From assembly GCF_018145875.1 (NCBI RefSeq), contig NZ_JAGSSV010000003.1:124001-188000 (forward strand): a stretch of DNA of 64,000 nucleotides, in the 5' to 3' direction. Positions 36,038 to 44,117 of the stretch are shown here, in pieces (the first letter of the stretch is position 1; each line of letters begins with the position of its first letter). The notes under the pieces are model-generated. The model searched no databases, was not told where the DNA came from, and saw only the letters and a program-made list of their open reading frames with translations. Made by a program: the position numbers and the translations under genes. The stretch is from Marinomonas vulgaris (GTDB lineage Bacteria; Pseudomonadota; Gammaproteobacteria; Pseudomonadales; Marinomonadaceae).

Positions 36038-36478
36038 TTAAACAGCGATCTTCCAATGATTGTCGACTTCTTCTAATAATATTTCTCTTGCAGCTTGCTT
36101 AGCTTCGGCATCTGAAAGTAAATCGAGAAAATAGCCAACAGAGCTGGTTTTCTCTAGTATTTCCATAAAGAGAGATCTAAGCGCAGCGTCTGTTGTTCGA
36201 GGAATCACGGATTGCCCTTTTTCATAACGTGCGATCGTTTGCTCTGATACGCCAAAACGATAGCCGAGCATTTTTTGCGATAAATTTAATTCTATGCGTA
36301 AAAATTTAAACTCGGCAGGACAAAGTGCCGTGTGATTGTCTGTCAGGCTTTGTGCAATGGCATTATGTAAGTTATTCATATCATCGATGCTGGTGTAATC
36401 TTCGCCGTCGACCTGTTCAATGACAAAACCGTTTTTTAGAAAAACGTTAGATAAGCCACATTCAGTATAGTGATACAT
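36038..36478 (-). CDS. Probable antitoxin with Xre-type helix-turn-helix
   Basis: A protein of 146 residues starting MYHYTECGLSNVFL, with an HTH near residues 78-110 (LRIELNLSQKMLGYRFGVSEQTIARYEKG). The N-terminal region resembles MqsA/YgiT-type antitoxins without their zinc cysteines. AGGAGT lies before ATG 36478; a longer frame to 36502 is less likely. It follows the toxin-like gene by 23 bp on the same strand. As in other type II systems it would neutralise the toxin and repress the pair. Confidence 0.82.
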   Translation of the reverse strand: MYHYTECGLSNVFLKNGFVIEQVDGEDYTSIDDMNNLHNAIAQSLTDNHTALCPAEFKFLRIELNLSQKMLGYRFGVSEQTIARYEKGQSVIPRTTDAALRSLFMEILEKTSSVGYFLDLLSDAEAKQAAREILLEEVDNHWKIAV

Positions 36479-36501
36479 AAATACTCCTAATGCAGTGACC
36501 A

Positions 36502-36873
36502 CTAGTGAACCCAGACTGTGATTAAAATCGATGTCGGGTTATCCGCAGGGTTTTTTATGGCAACGCTCAGTTCTAATATAGACCCAGCAGCCATGCCCTT
36601 TATATTACATTTCCAATCACCATTGAGCTCAAGATAAGGGCCTTCACGAAATACGGAGCGCTTACTTTTAAGCAGAGTTAAAATTTGCCTCGTGGTCACT
36701 CCTCGCTCAAGCATGCGTTCTTTGATGTGCCTGCTCCAGCGAATTCTACTTGTGTGATTTTCGGCTAAGTCGTTAAGGATCTTTCGAGCTGCAAATTCAC
36801 TGAGAGGAAATACCACGCTTCCTTGTAGGTAGTTTTTTTCATAATGCTCATCCATTGAGACAATACCTATCAT
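36502..36873 (-). CDS. Probable toxin, DUF4258-like
   Basis: A protein of up to 123 residues with the DUF4258-type pattern IRWSRHIKERMLERGVTTRQIL (read as HIKERMLERGV), then ELNGDWKCNIKG and a C-terminal ILITVW strand. Such proteins are partnered with HTH antitoxins and may act as RNases, by analogy with MqsR/RelE folds. The ATG at 36873 lies inside the operator palindrome; the ATG at 36855 (MDEHYEKNY) is the better start if the palindrome is an operator. No catalytic residue can be named with confidence. Confidence 0.78.
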   Translation of the reverse strand: MIGIVSMDEHYEKNYLQGSVVFPLSEFAARKILNDLAENHTSRIRWSRHIKERMLERGVTTRQILTLLKSKRSVFREGPYLELNGDWKCNIKGMAAGSILELSVAIKNPADNPTSILITVWVH

Positions 36874-36883
36874 ATTGATAGGT
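36865..36883. promoter_or_regulatory. Operator-like palindrome at the toxin-antitoxin start
   Basis: Perfect 8-bp arms ACCTATCA and TGATAGGT flank a TAT spacer. The position over the first possible start codon is typical of autoregulated toxin-antitoxin operators. Confidence 0.65.
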
Positions 36884-36919
36884 TATCTCATTTTTGTCAA
36901 TAGTGAGATCAGTGATGGT

Positions 36920-36964
36920 AACCCTCCCCCTTTTTCTAAAGAGGGTTTCTTAAAGGGGAGGGTT
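36920..36964. terminator. GC-rich inverted repeat downstream of hmp
   Basis: Arms AACCCTCCCC (36920-36929) and GGGGAGGGTT (36955-36964) enclose a 25-nt loop, with TTTTC on the plus side. It lies between the hmp stop and the toxin gene, so it may end the hmp transcript, although the T-tract is on the wrong side for that. Confidence 0.5.
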
Positions 36965-37027
36965 TTCAAGTAGAAATGATGAGAAGGGAAAGCTCAAACG
37001 TCTTTCAAGATCAAACGTCTTTTAAAA

Positions 37028-38218
37028 TCAAACATCTTTGTGCGGGCCGAACAATTCATAGTGAACGCGGTCTGCTTCGACGCCTAGCGTCAGCAGCTGT
37101 TGCTTGACGAACATCATGAAGCCCACTGGGCCGCAGAGGTAGAATTCGCCGTTGCTTAATGGCAGGCTGTCTTTTATTTCGTCGAGTTGCATTTTGCCTG
37201 CTATCGCGTCTTCGTTTGCGGTGCTGCCTTGCTCGTACCAGGTATGGACAGACAAATTCAGTGTGTCTTTTTGGCTGTTTACGTGGTCTTTGAACGAGTG
37301 TTGAGCCGCGTTTGCACAGGCATGCAAGTAGCTAACGGGTTGAGCGTATTGCTGTTTCGCCAAGGTATCTAGCATGGCTTGCATGGGTGTTAAGCCCACA
37401 CCGCCAGAAATCAACACAACCGGTGTTTGCTTGTCTTGGAAGAAGAAGTCGCCTGCGGGTGGCATGGCTTCGATTTCATCCCCGACGTTGACGTGGTCGT
37501 GTAGGTAATTCGACATGACTCCCGCCATGTCGGCAGCGCCTTCGCGTTTCACACTGATACGATAATTTTGGCCATTGGGTGCAGTAGACAAAGAGTACTG
37601 ACGAATTTCGTCGTATTCGTTACCTTTAGGGTGCAATTTTACGCCTAAGTATTGTCCAGGGATGTAATCGATCACCGCGCCGCCGTCGATCGGTTCCAGT
37701 ACGAAGCTGGTGACTAACTCAGACTCTGCGGTTTTAGACGCCACGCGAAAACGACGAAAATCCATCCAACCGCCCGCTTCAGCTGCACGCTCTTTGTACA
37801 GGTCGGCTTCTATCTTGATGAAAATATCTGCCAACTGGCCGTACGCCGCCACCCAAGCTTCTTCTACGTTTGGAGTAAAAGCATCGGGTGCCAATTCACG
37901 CAATGTTTCGATTAGATGATGGCCGACAATGGCGTATTGGTCTGGCTGAATATTAAAACTGGTGTGTTTATGCGCGATGCGCATCACGGCACCAGTAAGC
38001 ACTTCCAAGTTATCGATGTGCGTTGCGTAGGCCGCAATGGCGTTAAACAACGCCGCTGGCTGACCGCCCGTTTTTTGGTGAGTCATGTTGAACACATGCT
38101 TAAGTTCAGGATTATGCTGAAACATGCGTTTGTAGAAATATTCGGTAATAGCAGGGCCGGCAGACGCTAGTAGAGGAATGGTAGAACGCACTGTGTCTAT
38201 GTGTTGTTGAGATAACAT
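37028..38218 (-). CDS. hmp: Nitric oxide dioxygenase (flavohaemoglobin)
   Basis: Converts NO and O2 to nitrate using NAD(P)H. The 396-residue protein has an N-terminal globin (1-138; proximal His in RIAHKHTSFNIQPDQY near residue 85), an FAD domain with RQYSLSTAPNG near residue 206 and an NAD domain with ISGGVGLTPMQAMLD and LCGPVGFM. It is divergent from norR. A sigma-54 promoter and two NorR-type sites upstream suggest NO-induced control by NorR, unlike the NsrR control known from E. coli hmp. Confidence 0.96.
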   Translation of the reverse strand: MLSQQHIDTVRSTIPLLASAGPAITEYFYKRMFQHNPELKHVFNMTHQKTGGQPAALFNAIAAYATHIDNLEVLTGAVMRIAHKHTSFNIQPDQYAIVGHHLIETLRELAPDAFTPNVEEAWVAAYGQLADIFIKIEADLYKERAAEAGGWMDFRRFRVASKTAESELVTSFVLEPIDGGAVIDYIPGQYLGVKLHPKGNEYDEIRQYSLSTAPNGQNYRISVKREGAADMAGVMSNYLHDHVNVGDEIEAMPPAGDFFFQDKQTPVVLISGGVGLTPMQAMLDTLAKQQYAQPVSYLHACANAAQHSFKDHVNSQKDTLNLSVHTWYEQGSTANEDAIAGKMQLDEIKDSLPLSNGEFYLCGPVGFMMFVKQQLLTLGVEADRVHYELFGPHKDV

Positions 38219-38276
38219 GGTTGTTTCCTTTTTAATGAATCAGTAAATGAAAATGTCACTGAATTAAATTGACTAT

Positions 38277-38293
38277 TGCGAAGGCCGTGCCAA
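38277..38293 (-). promoter_or_regulatory. Predicted sigma-54 promoter of hmp
   Basis: Read on the minus strand, TTGGCACGGCCTTCGCA matches the -24/-12 consensus TTGGCACG-N4-TTGCW with one mismatch and has the obligatory GG-N10-GC spacing. It lies about 60 bases before the hmp start. Confidence 0.82.
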
Positions 38294-38343
38294 GTTATAA
38301 AATATATATAAATCAGTCACTTGAATTAATCTTATAAAAAATA

Positions 38344-38358
38344 GAGTCAATAAGACTC
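38344..38358. promoter_or_regulatory. NorR-type enhancer site 1
   Basis: GTCAATAAGAC fits the GT-N7-AC core of NorR sites and extends to the palindrome GAGTC-AATAA-GACTC. It lies about 55 bp upstream of the hmp sigma-54 promoter. Confidence 0.7.
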
Positions 38359-38384
38359 GATTAAATAAAAATCTATATGATATG

Positions 38385-38405
38385 TTTGAGTCAAATTGAC
38401 TCAAA
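38385..38405. promoter_or_regulatory. NorR-type enhancer site 2
   Basis: The core GTCAAATTGAC (38390-38400) fits GT-N7-AC and lies in a perfect 21-bp palindrome with 10-bp arms around a central A. It is 31 bases before the norR start, so it could also mediate autoregulation. Confidence 0.75.
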
Positions 38406-38435
38406 CAACGAACCAGGAATGAAGCATAGCCACCG

Positions 38436-40055
38436 ATGAATCATATTTCCAACAATGCCCTACTCAGCTTTGCGTTAGACCTTGCCAGCGCGGTGACCCA
38501 GCCGAATCGCTTCGAGCAATTGGTTAATGCCATACGAGCAACGATCAATTGCGATGCAGTGGTTCTCTTGATTCGCCACCATGAGGTATTGACGCCCATT
38601 GCGCAGCGCGGCTTATCGGAAGATTTAATGGGGCGTCGTTTTGTCATCAATGAACACCCGAGGCTAAAAGAAATCTGCGCGGGGCATTATCCGGTGCGTT
38701 TTCCCAGTCATTCAACCTTGCCCGACCCTTACGATGGTATGGTGGTTGGCTATGGTGAGCATTTGCCCGTGCATTCTTGTATGGGCGTGCCCTTGTATTT
38801 AGAAGGCGAATTAATGGGCGTGGTGACATTAGACAGCATTCAGCCCGGCGTTTTTGATGAAATAGACAACCGTGCCTTAGAAATTATTGGCACCATGGCG
38901 GCGATGACGCTAAACACCTCGATGTTGATGGAGCGACTCGAAAACCAGTCTCAGCACGCCCAAGATGTGCTAAAAGTGATGAACGAGCAGCCAAGCGAAA
39001 TGATCGGTCAAAGCAAGGCGATGCAAGCTCTTAAACAATCGATTCAGTTGGTTGCCTCGTCCGATTTTACCACCCTCATAGAAGGGGAAACTGGCGTCGG
39101 TAAAGAGCTGGTGGCGCGCTCTCTACACGAACAGTCTTCCCGTGGCGATGCGCCCATGGTGTACGTCAATTGCGCCGCGATTCCGCAACACTTAATTGAA
39201 AGCGAATTGTTTGGGCATGTAAAAGGGGCGTTTACGGGAGCGGATCGTGACCGAGAAGGAAAGTTTCTGCTCGCCGATGGTGGCACTTTGCTGTTAGACG
39301 AAATCGGCGAGCTGCCTTTAGAAGTACAAGGCACGTTATTGCGTGCCATTCAAAATCAAGAAATTCAGGCGGTTGGTAAAGATCAGGTGCGAAAAGTCGA
39401 TGTGCGTATTCTCGCGGCCACCAATCGACATTTAGAAACCGAGGTGGCTGAACAGCGCTTTCGCGCCGATTTATTTCATCGCTTGAGCGTGTTTCCCATT
39501 CAGGTGCCCGCATTACGTGAGCGTAAAGGGGATATTCCCTTGTTAGCGGGATTTTTCGCCGAGCGTTTTCGACGCAAATTAGGTTTACAGCAACTGACCC
39601 TTTCCGTCGCTGCGATTGAATTGCTCGAAGCCTATCATTGGCCGGGCAATGTACGAGAGCTGGAGCACGTGATTTCCCGAGCGGCTTTGTTTGCTAAAGC
39701 AGAAGCCACCAAATCGGCGCAAAAGAGCGGTATTACCGTGATAACGCCGGCTCATCTAACAGGGTTACAGATAAATAATAACCCAATGAAAAAGACACAA
39801 TCCAATTGGCTAGAAACCGACTTGCCACAAGCCGATATTTCACAAAACAGCTTGCCACAACACAACATGGTTGAAACGGTGGATTTACGAGAAAAAACAG
39901 AGAGTTACCAACGTGGCTTGATCCGACACGCGTTAGAGAAAAATGACGGCAATTGGACAAAAGCCGCGCAACAGCTTTCGATGGATCGCGCCAATCTAGC
40001 GCGATTGGCGAAACGTCTGGGTATTTACGTGTTGAAAGACATTCGTAGCGAATAG
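38436..40055 (+). CDS. norR: NO-responsive sigma-54 activator NorR
   Basis: Enhancer-binding protein of 539 residues: an N-terminal GAF domain (about 1-170) that in NorR holds a mononuclear iron sensing NO, an AAA+ domain (about 190-420) and a C-terminal Fis-type HTH (KNDGNWTKAAQQLSMDRANLARL). Walker A is EGETGVGKEL, the sigma-54 contact loop is KGAFTGADRDREG and Walker B lies in GGTLLLDEIGELP. It is divergent from hmp and has NorR-type sites in the shared region. It ends 6 bp before the converging globin gene. Confidence 0.95.
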   Translation: MNHISNNALLSFALDLASAVTQPNRFEQLVNAIRATINCDAVVLLIRHHEVLTPIAQRGLSEDLMGRRFVINEHPRLKEICAGHYPVRFPSHSTLPDPYDGMVVGYGEHLPVHSCMGVPLYLEGELMGVVTLDSIQPGVFDEIDNRALEIIGTMAAMTLNTSMLMERLENQSQHAQDVLKVMNEQPSEMIGQSKAMQALKQSIQLVASSDFTTLIEGETGVGKELVARSLHEQSSRGDAPMVYVNCAAIPQHLIESELFGHVKGAFTGADRDREGKFLLADGGTLLLDEIGELPLEVQGTLLRAIQNQEIQAVGKDQVRKVDVRILAATNRHLETEVAEQRFRADLFHRLSVFPIQVPALRERKGDIPLLAGFFAERFRRKLGLQQLTLSVAAIELLEAYHWPGNVRELEHVISRAALFAKAEATKSAQKSGITVITPAHLTGLQINNNPMKKTQSNWLETDLPQADISQNSLPQHNMVETVDLREKTESYQRGLIRHALEKNDGNWTKAAQQLSMDRANLARLAKRLGIYVLKDIRSE

Positions 40056-40061
40056 CGCCTT

Positions 40062-40487
40062 TTAGGCGTGGTTGGCGGCACTGACTTGGCGAATACGTTC
40101 AGCGGGAAATTCGAGTTTTGGTAATAAATACGCTTTTAGGTCGGCGGGATAATTGAGTTCATCCAATGCCACGGCCATGCAATCTAACCACATGGCTTTT
40201 TCTACTTCTGTAACCACAAGATGCGCATGTGCCTGCGGCAAACTCATGGCACCGTATTTCTTTGAAAACAAACGTTCTCCGCCCATCCAGCCGGACAAAA
40301 ACGCCACCAATTTATCGATAGTGAGCGTCATGTCTTTTGGGTGCATGTCGTACAAGGGGCGAAATTCGGGTGTGTCGCCCATGATGCGATAAAAGGTTTC
40401 TACCAAGGATTGCAAACCTTCTACACCACCAATGGCCTGTAAAGTGCCGTCGGCTTCGCCGTAAGCGGGAGCGTGTGAAGAAGTCAT
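40062..40487 (-). CDS. Group II truncated haemoglobin-like protein
   Basis: A small globin of 141 residues from ATG 40487 (AGGAC upstream). The 2/2-globin features are IGGVEGLQSLVETFYRIM at the A/B helices, PLYDMHPKDM, LSGWMGGERLFSKKYG, and the F-helix HAHLVVTEVEKAMWLDCM, whose His is the likely proximal ligand. A longer frame to 40601 overlaps the preceding gene and is not favoured. It is cotranscribed with a small membrane protein and adjacent to norR-hmp, so a part in NO or O2 handling is likely. Confidence 0.9.
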   Translation of the reverse strand: MTSSHAPAYGEADGTLQAIGGVEGLQSLVETFYRIMGDTPEFRPLYDMHPKDMTLTIDKLVAFLSGWMGGERLFSKKYGAMSLPQAHAHLVVTEVEKAMWLDCMAVALDELNYPADLKAYLLPKLEFPAERIRQVSAANHA

Positions 40488-40488
40488 T

Positions 40489-40704
40489 TTATTTGTCCTC
40501 TTTTTTGGCTGGCGAGATTTTTTTCGCAGCCAATTTTTCTTCTTTTTCACGATCCATTTTGATCGAATTGCGGTAGCCGCCAAGCGCCGCAAGCGCACCA
40601 ATGATAAGGCTCATGTAAAAAGGGATTTCAAACAACATGGTGATGCTGATGAAAACACAGCCAACGGCTAATGCCTCAAGATAGGGTCTCAATTGTTTTG
40701 ACAT
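40489..40704 (-). CDS. Small membrane protein upstream of the truncated globin
   Basis: A 71-residue protein with two hydrophobic segments (about residues 9-25 and 29-43) and a highly charged lysine-rich tail (DREKEEKLAAKKISPAKKED). GGAG lies eight bases before ATG 40704, and the stop is one base before the globin start, so the two are coupled. I do not recognise the family with certainty. Function unknown; the operon suggests a link to the globin. Confidence 0.75.
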   Translation of the reverse strand: MSKQLRPYLEALAVGCVFISITMLFEIPFYMSLIIGALAALGGYRNSIKMDREKEEKLAAKKISPAKKEDK

Positions 40705-41036
40705 AGAGTGTCTCCAGCGATGCAAAATAAACGCGAGTTTAGCAAACTTCTGTGATCATGTGCTCAGGATTGTGGAAAAAACCATGAGTTATCCCAAAAT
40801 AGGTTTTGTGAAATAATTTTCTTATTGATCTCGTTTTAACGGATGAATCAGGCGGCGGCCTGTGGAAAAGTCGACATATAATAACTACTACGGCATTTTT
40901 TGAGATTATATGGTCTAGATTGAAGGTTAAAACCACTTTTGACGGCTTTTACTGTGAATAACCGCGCTTTTTTTCCACGCTGTTTTGGTTTGTATTTTAT
41001 AATCGGGACAGTAATGTGGGTAAAAGGTTATCCACA
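40705..41036. other. Intergenic segment rich in DnaA-box-like sequences
   Basis: About 330 bp between divergent genes with two perfect TTATNCACA boxes, TTATCCACA at 41028-41036 and TGTGAATAA (reverse of TTATTCACA) at 40953-40961. Near-matches are TGTGGAAAA at 40771 and 40861, TTATCCCAA at 40789 and TTTTCCACG at 40971. AT-rich tracts lie between. It also must carry promoters for both flanking genes. Confidence 0.55.
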
Positions 41037-42422
41037 ATGTTTTATTTACCCACAAGCGAGCCCAGTGTGTCCAAGTTATCCTTAGCCTCTGTTTCTCATT
41101 CTTATCGAGAGAATCTGCCTCTTAATACCAAAATCTGGCGAATGGCCTGGCCACCGATGGTGGCAAACATCACCACGCCGTTATTGGGCTTGGTTGACAC
41201 GGCGGTTGTTGGGCATTTAGGCACCGCTACCCATTTGGCGGCGGTGGCCATCGGAGCGAGCATTTTTAGCTTCTTGTTTTGGGCGTTTGGTTTTTTGCGC
41301 ATGGGGTCGACGGGGCTGACTGCTCAGGCACTGGGGCAAGACGATCAGCGTCGTGTGCGAGAGTTGCTGTTGCAGTCTGTGTTGATGGGGGTTTTTATCG
41401 GCTTGATGCTGATCGCCTTTCGAGCGCCGATTATTGATTTGGCCATGACCTTAATGGAACCCAGCGCCGAAGTAGAACCTTGGGCGCGATTGTATTGTGA
41501 GGCGCGAATTTTTAGCGCACCGGCGGTACTGGCTGGCTATGCCCTAATGGGCTGGTTTTTTGGCGTGCAGTATTCCAAAGGCCCCTTGTGGATGTTGTTG
41601 GTGATCAACATTGCCAACATGGTGCTGGATTATGCTGCGGTGTATGGTTTGGGAATGGCCAGTGACGGCGTGGCGTGGGCGACCGTGTTGTCTCATTACA
41701 TCGGCGTCTTAGTAGCGGGAGTATTGGCTTGGCATAAACTCAAGTGCTTTTCGGGTCATGTGCCCCTACGAGCATTGGCGAAATGGCGCGAATACATCGC
41801 TTTGGTGCAGGTGAACCGTTACTTGTTTGTGCGAACGATTTTGTTGTTGCTGGTGATGATGTTTTTCACCGCTCAAGGCGCTCGCCAAGGGGATTCTATT
41901 CTGGCGGCCAACGCCGTGCTATTGACCTTTTTGATGATTATTTCCAACGCGCTAGACGGCTTTGCCTTTTCGGTAGAAGCCTTATGTGGCGAATATTACG
42001 GCCGCAAAGACAAGGCGAATTTTAAAAAGGTGATTCGCCTTTCAACCTATTGGGCCTTGTTAGCGGCGTTGATTTTAATGCTGATTTTCTGGCTGTCGGG
42101 CAATCAAATCATTGCTTTACTGACCAGCGTACAAAGTGTGCGCGACGATGCCGCACTGTACCTACCTTGGCTGATCTTCTTTCCACTTTTGGGTATTTGG
42201 TCGTTTATGCTAGACGGCATTTTTATCGGCACCACCAGTGTGAAGCAAATGCAAAACACCATGATTCTTTGCGTACTCGGCGTTTTTTTCCCTTTGTGGT
42301 TTATGACACAGGGCTTGGGGAACCATGGATTATGGCTAAGCCAAGCTGTGTTGTTTATTGCCAGAGCCGTGACCCTTTATTGGTGTTATTTACAAAACAT
42401 GAAAAAAGACGTTTGGTTTTAA
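41037..42422 (+). CDS. MATE-family efflux transporter (DinF/NorM-like)
   Basis: A cation-coupled multidrug exporter of about 461 residues with twelve membrane segments. The MATE pattern is seen at IWRMAWPPMVANITTPLLGL, VDTAVVGHLG, GFLRMGSTGLTAQALG and in the second half NALDGFAFSVEALCGEYYGRKD. The short first loop and overall order resemble DinF. I chose ATG 41037 with AAGG upstream; a GTG at 41016 is possible. The start sits immediately after a perfect DnaA box. Substrate unknown. Confidence 0.92.
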   Translation: MFYLPTSEPSVSKLSLASVSHSYRENLPLNTKIWRMAWPPMVANITTPLLGLVDTAVVGHLGTATHLAAVAIGASIFSFLFWAFGFLRMGSTGLTAQALGQDDQRRVRELLLQSVLMGVFIGLMLIAFRAPIIDLAMTLMEPSAEVEPWARLYCEARIFSAPAVLAGYALMGWFFGVQYSKGPLWMLLVINIANMVLDYAAVYGLGMASDGVAWATVLSHYIGVLVAGVLAWHKLKCFSGHVPLRALAKWREYIALVQVNRYLFVRTILLLLVMMFFTAQGARQGDSILAANAVLLTFLMIISNALDGFAFSVEALCGEYYGRKDKANFKKVIRLSTYWALLAALILMLIFWLSGNQIIALLTSVQSVRDDAALYLPWLIFFPLLGIWSFMLDGIFIGTTSVKQMQNTMILCVLGVFFPLWFMTQGLGNHGLWLSQAVLFIARAVTLYWCYLQNMKKDVWF

Positions 42423-42570
42423 TTGATTAATAAATGACAACGCTAAATATTTTTTCTCATTGTTATAATAAATAAATGTTTATTCTACCTAACATTTTTT
42501 ATTGTAAAGAAAAGCTTTACAAACCAAGTAGACTGATTAAAAATCCATCCTTCATTGTAAAGGGACATGG

Positions 42571-43128
42571 ATGATTATTATGAATCTTAGAAAAAAATTG
42601 GCTTTAGGTTGTGTTGCTATGGCGGCAGTAAGTTATACAGGATCAGCATTGAGTGCTGTAAGAGCTCAAGTTGGTGTTGGTCTTTTTGATGAATTATTTG
42701 TCTATAAAAACGATAGCTTAGAAGCAAATTTAACAGGTTACTCTCTACAAGTTCGTACGTTTGGCGGCAAGCATTTTGCATCAGATTTTGGCATTCAAAA
42801 AGGAAATAGTTTAGAGGCAACTCAAGGTAATATTAGTGTAAAAGTAGATGGGTATGAATCCACCGCTTTGTACTTTAATTGGTTATTAACAACAGAAATT
42901 CAACCGAATTTAGCTTATGGATACCTTGGTTTAGGTTTATTTCATGACACGCTGGAATATAATGACCTGTCATATACAGCAACAGGTTTACAGATTCCTA
43001 TTGGCATAGGCTATCAGTTTCAAAGATTTGCAGTAGAGTATCAGCTGCAGTTTAGAAGCGCAGATGATTATTCATCATCCTTAGAAAGTGTTGATGTCGG
43101 TACATTAAGTTTGTTGTTAGCCTTTTAG
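42571..43128 (+). CDS. Unknown secreted protein, predicted outer-membrane beta-barrel
   Basis: A 185-residue protein I do not recognise. It has a signal peptide (residues 5-29, cleavage near GSALSAVRA) and alternating polar/nonpolar strands, ending in the amphipathic VDVGTLSLLLAF with terminal Phe, the usual outer-membrane insertion signal. Size suggests an eight-stranded barrel. The gene is visibly more AT-rich than its neighbours and stands alone between the MATE gene and a GntR regulator, so it may be acquired. The start could also be the ATG at 42580. Confidence 0.72.
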   Translation: MIIMNLRKKLALGCVAMAAVSYTGSALSAVRAQVGVGLFDELFVYKNDSLEANLTGYSLQVRTFGGKHFASDFGIQKGNSLEATQGNISVKVDGYESTALYFNWLLTTEIQPNLAYGYLGLGLFHDTLEYNDLSYTATGLQIPIGIGYQFQRFAVEYQLQFRSADDYSSSLESVDVGTLSLLLAF

Positions 43129-43148
43129 TTTTTTATCTATAAGCTGTT

Positions 43149-43189
43149 AATATATCAGTAAGTTAAATATTTAAGCTTACTGATATATT
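43149..43189. terminator. Long AT-rich hairpin between convergent genes
   Basis: Perfect 14-bp arms (43149-43162 and 43176-43189, AATATATCAGTAAG) enclose the inner palindrome TTAAATATTTAA. It lies between the outer-membrane-type gene and the converging GntR gene, so it may terminate both. Confidence 0.75.
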
Positions 43190-43193
43190 GTAT

Positions 43194-43982
43194 TCACTCT
43201 TTTACTCCATTCATTCCTTGGTGCTCACTTCTTCTCAGGGATCGTTGAATACGCGTTTCTTCTTGTCTTATCTTCAATAGGTTGTCTTCTACAAAGACGA
43301 GGTGATCGTGAGCGGCGCGGCGAGCTGCCTCGGCGTCGCCTGCCATGATGGCTTGGTACAAATTAGTGTGTTGTTCCATAACGAGCTGTCGAGCGGCTTT
43401 TTTCTCAAACAGGTTTTTCAAATTGCTTGAAATACTCTTGGCCAACATGGTGTGTAAGCTGCGCAAAGTGTGTTGCAGCACCACGTTGTGGGCGGATTCG
43501 GCGATGATCAGATGAAATTCCACATCGAGTTTGGCTTCTAGAGCAAACGCTTGGTTTTGGTTCGCTTCGACGAGCTGTTCGAAGCAGTGAGTGAGTTTGG
43601 CTTTGTCGGCGTCGGTGCTGCGCAAGGCCGCATAATAAGCCGCGAGACTTTCCAGTGCGTCGCGAAATTCCAGTTGATCGTATAAAAACTCATCGTGGGA
43701 ACTGATCAAGTCCTGCAAAGGGTCAGCAAACGAGCTGCCAAGCTGATCGGAAACGTAAGTGCCGCCGCCATGGCGACTGAACAATACGCCACGAGCCACC
43801 AATTTCTGTATCGCTTCGCGTAATGACGGGCGAGAGACCTCAAAACGCGCGGCCAATTCTCGCTCTGGCGGTAACTTTTGCCCTGCGCCAAAACTGCCTT
43901 CTAAAATCATGCTTTCCAGTTCCTGCACTATCATGTCGGAGATTTTTGGTTGTTTGACGCGATTAAATGGCTTGATGTCCAT
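43194..43982 (-). CDS. GntR/FCD regulator, LldR/PdhR-like
   Basis: A regulator of 262 residues from ATG 43982 (AGGA upstream). The winged helix (about 14-80) has KLPPERELAARFEVSRPSLREAI, followed by VLFSRHGGGTYVSD, and an FCD domain (LEFRDALESLAAYYAA; EFHLIIAESAHN). It is divergent from the D-lactate-type dehydrogenase gene, and a TTGGT-N3-ACCAA operator lies in the shared region. Lactate or a related 2-hydroxyacid is the likely ligand; GlcC- or PdhR-type roles cannot be excluded. Confidence 0.88.
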   Translation of the reverse strand: MDIKPFNRVKQPKISDMIVQELESMILEGSFGAGQKLPPERELAARFEVSRPSLREAIQKLVARGVLFSRHGGGTYVSDQLGSSFADPLQDLISSHDEFLYDQLEFRDALESLAAYYAALRSTDADKAKLTHCFEQLVEANQNQAFALEAKLDVEFHLIIAESAHNVVLQHTLRSLHTMLAKSISSNLKNLFEKKAARQLVMEQHTNLYQAIMAGDAEAARRAAHDHLVFVEDNLLKIRQEETRIQRSLRRSEHQGMNGVKE

Positions 43983-44053
43983 GGGGTTCCTAACGTTCTG
44001 TGCTTGAATAAAAAGTATGAAGTTCACTGTACAAACAATGATCGTAATTTAGG

Positions 44054-44082
44054 TTGACAAACTTCGGTCAGATTCTTAATGT
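44054..44082 (+). promoter_or_regulatory. Predicted sigma-70 promoter of the dehydrogenase gene
   Basis: TTGACA at 44054-44059 and TAATGT at 44077-44082 with a 17-bp spacer form a near-consensus promoter directed at the gene starting at 44207. Confidence 0.72.
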
Positions 44083-44102
44083 GCTCTGTATTTATAGGGT
44101 AA

Positions 44103-44117
44103 ATTGGTCTTACCAAT
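44103..44117. promoter_or_regulatory. GntR-type operator downstream of the promoter
   Basis: ATTGGT-CTT-ACCAAT is a perfect palindrome matching the TNGTNNNACNA pattern known for LldR/PdhR regulators. It lies about 20 bp after the -10 box, where binding would block transcription. A second palindrome, CCATTAATTAATGG, follows at 44122-44135. Confidence 0.72.

Noticed and set aside
40821-40840. AT-rich 13-mer like those of E. coli oriC beside the DnaA boxes
   Set aside because: GATCTCGTTTTAA matches the 13-mer pattern only in its first half, so it is not used as evidence for an origin.
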